Below are positions 16,502 through 18,914 of a stretch of DNA of 18,914 nucleotides, piece after piece. Source of the DNA: Glomus cerebriforme (lineage: Eukaryota; Glomeromycota; Glomeromycetes; Glomerales; Glomeraceae). The notes below the pieces were generated by a model, which was not told the DNA's origin, did not search any database, and saw only the letters and a program-made list of their open reading frames with translations. The position numbers and the translations under genes were made by a program. The stretch spans positions 1 to 18,914 of the forward strand of contig QKYT01000482.1 of NCBI GenBank assembly GCA_003550305.1. Direction: 5' to 3'. Every line of letters begins with the position of its first letter. Position 1 is the stretch's first letter.

Positions 16502-18301
16502 AATAATAGAAAATTTCTAGTAAACACAGAGCACTCTTCCTGATGATCCCTACGCCCATTTCTTCCAAGAAGTTTGGGAAAGAAAAGTTGCACTTTTTGG
16601 CCGTTTTGCTCTATGAAAGCGGTCTTTTAGTCATAGGAAAGTGTTGCTATGTCATTGGAGTTAACTATAAAGCTTTAGAAAATATGAATATTAGTCTCCA
16701 GCTCACCAAGTTTCTTCGCAAGTCAAATTTATGGTAATTTTCAGTCACCGACGTTTTTTTCAAAGTTGATACCTAAGAGGTCGTTTGGTATTTTCAGGTA
16801 CTCTTTCTTGCACAAGGCAGAGGAAAAGACTTATGGCTGCTTCTAGTGAACCCAGAAGTTAGCTTAGCATGAAGTTTCTTTGGAAGTAAAGACCTTTTTA
16901 CAGAGTTGAAGTATGGGCTTGGATAACAAGAGAGCTCTTTCTGGCATTCTAGGTATAGGTGAAAGTAACCCAGCTGGTTTGGTGTTTGGTTGTCTTTTAA
17001 TTTTAATTTAGTTTTCATTTTCTGGTCACTTTTAAATGCCTCTCTCTGAGTAGTTCCTGAGAAGATGCAGCAAAGCTGTTTTCTTCTTCAAACTCACTAC
17101 TTTAAGTGGAGGGAGTGGGGTATCTGAAATTTAATTTGCAGCTGATCACTATTATGTGATTGGCTCCCATTGTTGTTACATTCTCTTTAATTTAGTTTCA
17201 CAGATGGTGATCCCTTTTATGTGCCCTTAAGGTGTTGGTTTTAATTGGATAGTTGATAAAAATTTTTTTACTCGCTCCTTTCTTATTTTTGTATACTGGA
17301 AACTTCGTCGTGGTTCAGGATTTATATCTATTAATGATACCACCTATGTTTTTCCTACTTTATCTACTGATATTATTACTTGCGTTGTCAGTATTAGCTT
17401 TATACTGAATATGTGTAACTAACTTTATAGGGCCACTGGATCAATGTGTGAAGGAATTGCCTATAAAGTATAGGAGCAGAGATCTGGTTGTCGTGTGCAA
17501 TTTTGGAATCAAAGTATGCTTATAACCAAGTTCTGGAAGTCATTGGAAAGCCTACTGATCCTACTCTTGACCTCCTTTTGGAAGCTGGTACCAGCATTCG
17601 GCCTTTAGAAAGTTATCAATATTTCGAGCTGGTTTGAAAATCCACATTTGTTTTGAGGAGAGATTTAGGTAACCTGAAGGATTATTGGGTAGGGATGGTA
17701 GGACATAGATAACCTTGTTCTAGAATGATGGAAGATTGGTGAATAGTATTGGGGGCCTAGGATTGGAATCATTAGGAGAGGAAGTATGTATAGGGTTGGA
17801 TAGGAAGGGAGTTAGTAGATTAGAGAAAATAACGTTAAAAAAAGTATATAATTTTCCATTAACATGAGTGGTAGTTTTTACTGCGAAACAAAAGTATCCT
17901 TCTAATTACTCCGTTCTTGATAGGCAAGGCGAGACCCCTTAGATTGGATACATATGGGATTGTACCATACAGTTTGAAATAGTGGTTTCTTCCCCCTCCT
18001 TGCTTTACTAGTAGGTATGAAGTAACTTTGTCGGGGCATTTCTTTTCTCCAAGACTGCAGGCACATATAGATGTCCAAGGATTAATGTTTGGGTAGGTAA
18101 CTTCCCTAACATTTTTTCACCTGCAATAGAGAAAGTGCGTATCCTTTGGTAGATATGATGACTTTAATCAAATAAGAGTAACATGTATTATTGTATTACA
18201 ATAGTGTGCTAATGGTGTATTTTTTAAATAATCATTAATAAAAATTGCAATACGCGCTTGAGGTTAAAAAAAAAAAAAAAAAAAAATAATAGAAAATTCT
18301 A
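16502..18301 (+). mobile_element. Retroposed poly(A)-tailed segment with target-site duplication
   Basis: This 1.77-kb block is clearly less AT-rich than both flanks. It ends in a 21-base A run (18266-18286), with AATAAA about 25 nt before the tail. The sequence AATAATAGAAAATTTCTA before it (16502-16519) recurs directly after the tail (18285-18301) with one T missing. These are the marks of target-primed reverse transcription by a LINE-type machinery. No long ORF is intact; protein-like scraps survive, for example DDPYAHFFQEVWERKVALFG at 16542-16601 and the block at 17433-17634. It may be a 5'-truncated, decayed LINE, a non-autonomous derivative, or a retrocopy of a transcript. I did not find a reverse transcriptase YADD/FADD box. 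Confidence 0.7.
17433..17637 (+). pseudogene. Decayed coding remnant inside the retroposed segment
   Basis: PLDQCVKELPIKYRSRDLVV is read from 17433. A frame switch at about 17497 leads to AILESKYAYNQVLEVIGKPT and on to SIRPLESYQYFELV, with TGA at 17635-17637. Base content and residue mix look like real protein. Family not recognised; a LINE-encoded protein is possible from the context. Confidence 0.4.
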
Positions 18302-18645
18302 TAATTAATATTAATTATATGATAATTAAATATTATATAATAATATTTACATTGATTATTATGATTTTCTAAAAAATTGATCTGCATGAAATTTACTAAA
18401 ATTAAATTTTAATTTTATTACTCTTATTTTTAAGTAATATAATGAATAGTAATATGTAAAAAAAAATTTTTTCTTTTTTAAAATATAATTTTTTTTTTAT
18501 TTATACAAAGAACAGAAGCTAAAGNTTTTATAAAATAAGTTTCAAATATTCTTTTATATGCTTTTTTATAACTTATGATATATTATTTTCATGATTTACA
18601 CTCTGTGATTACACGCAATTATAATATTACAAACAAATACAAATA
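18302..18645. other. AT-rich spacer
   Basis: Only A/T runs and an N at 18525. No gene or repeat with clear boundaries. Confidence 0.4.
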
Positions 18646-18901
18646 ATTATACAGTCAACTCTCTATATATGCACCACTTATATATGCATACCCTTTAAAT
18701 ATGCATCTTTTAACTCAGTCCCAAGTTGGGGAATTAGTGCTTGATGCACACTTTTTATTTACATTGTGCAATGATTTTCCGATTTCGTCTATATTAAAAT
18801 TTTTTACCTATATGCATTCACGTGACTTCGACATAATCTTTGCTGTAATAAAAACAATAAAATTCATTTTATTTCTATATATATATATATGACTGATTAT
18901 A
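18646..18901. mobile_element. CAGTC-ended short element resembling a pogo/Tc1-mariner terminus
   Basis: The left end at 18652 reads CAGTCAACTCTCTATATATG, followed by three spaced ATATGCA words and then CTCAGTCCCAAGTTGGGG. This layout is like pogo-type transposon ends known in fungi. A matching right end, TATATATATGACTG, closes at 18895, giving a 244-bp unit with a 6-bp CAGTCA inverted end. ATTATA flanks both sides (18646-18651 and 18896-18901). Pogo elements duplicate only TA, so the 6-bp match may be partly chance. Alternatively, this is the left end of a longer element running out of the window. Confidence 0.45.
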
Positions 18902-18914
18902 AATAATCTCAAAT

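Noticed and set aside
16543..17018. Plus-strand frame 16543-16737 and minus-strand frame 16794-17018
   Set aside because: Both lie inside the retroposed segment. The first is a shifted reading of the more protein-like frame beginning DDPYAHFF, and the second has no supporting signals.
18701..18892. Plus-strand frame of 63 codons
   Set aside because: It lies between the two ends of the CAGTC element and finishes in translated (TA)n; not likely coding.
1..18914. tRNA, rRNA or CRISPR arrays
   Set aside because: No tRNA B-box with a matching cloverleaf and no rRNA-like conserved stretch was seen. The tandem repeats present have no uniform repeat-spacer layout and the organism is a fungus.

Overview
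The window looks like nuclear DNA of an arbuscular mycorrhizal fungus (Glomeromycotina), most like the Rhizophagus irregularis group. The reasons are extreme AT-richness, short GT-AG introns of mostly 60-80 bp, a protein kinase with the DLG-type activation motif and C-terminal tail that I recognise from the kinase family expanded in these fungi, and a high load of small transposons and retroposed DNA. Two ambiguous bases (N at 12408 and 18525) show it is draft sequence. Family recognition is from memory; no search was run.

Layout. 1-860: end of a GC-rich palindromic repeat, then a minus-strand gene piece whose two exon-like segments do not join in frame. 861-3296: AT-rich spacer with a few hairpins, one T/A tract and one possible exon. 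3373-5287: six-exon protein kinase gene with all catalytic motifs present but an in-frame TGA in the N-lobe; its tail is built from 45-48 nt phase-1 exons, the last two of which look duplicated. 6184-6468: a possible small two-exon coding piece. 6760-9343: a long multi-exon gene of a fungal hypothetical family, with good splice sites but repeated reading-frame switches; probably a pseudogene. 9944-10192: an intact 82-residue ORF with a PPxY motif, preceded by three tandem 22-23 bp repeats.

10400-18914 is dominated by repeats. A 1.5 kb terminal-inverted-repeat element (11700-13201) has an 8-bp target duplication and an inner array of about eight 130-bp monomers. Most monomers carry a hairpin, and the arms of that hairpin co-vary between copies. 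Also present are a telomere-like degenerate tract (13418-13550), a compound trinucleotide microsatellite, a dispersed minisatellite seen at both 10.4 kb and 14.3 kb, a 244-bp hAT-like MITE with perfect 8-bp target duplications (15007-15250), and a poly(A)-tailed retroposed segment with long imperfect target duplications (16502-18301). At the right edge is a short CAGTC-ended element resembling a pogo/Tc1-mariner terminus.

The genes do not form an obvious pathway. The window reads as a repeat-rich accessory region in which expanded gene families are decaying next to mobile DNA. The most unusual object is the hairpin-bearing satellite inside the non-autonomous transposon.
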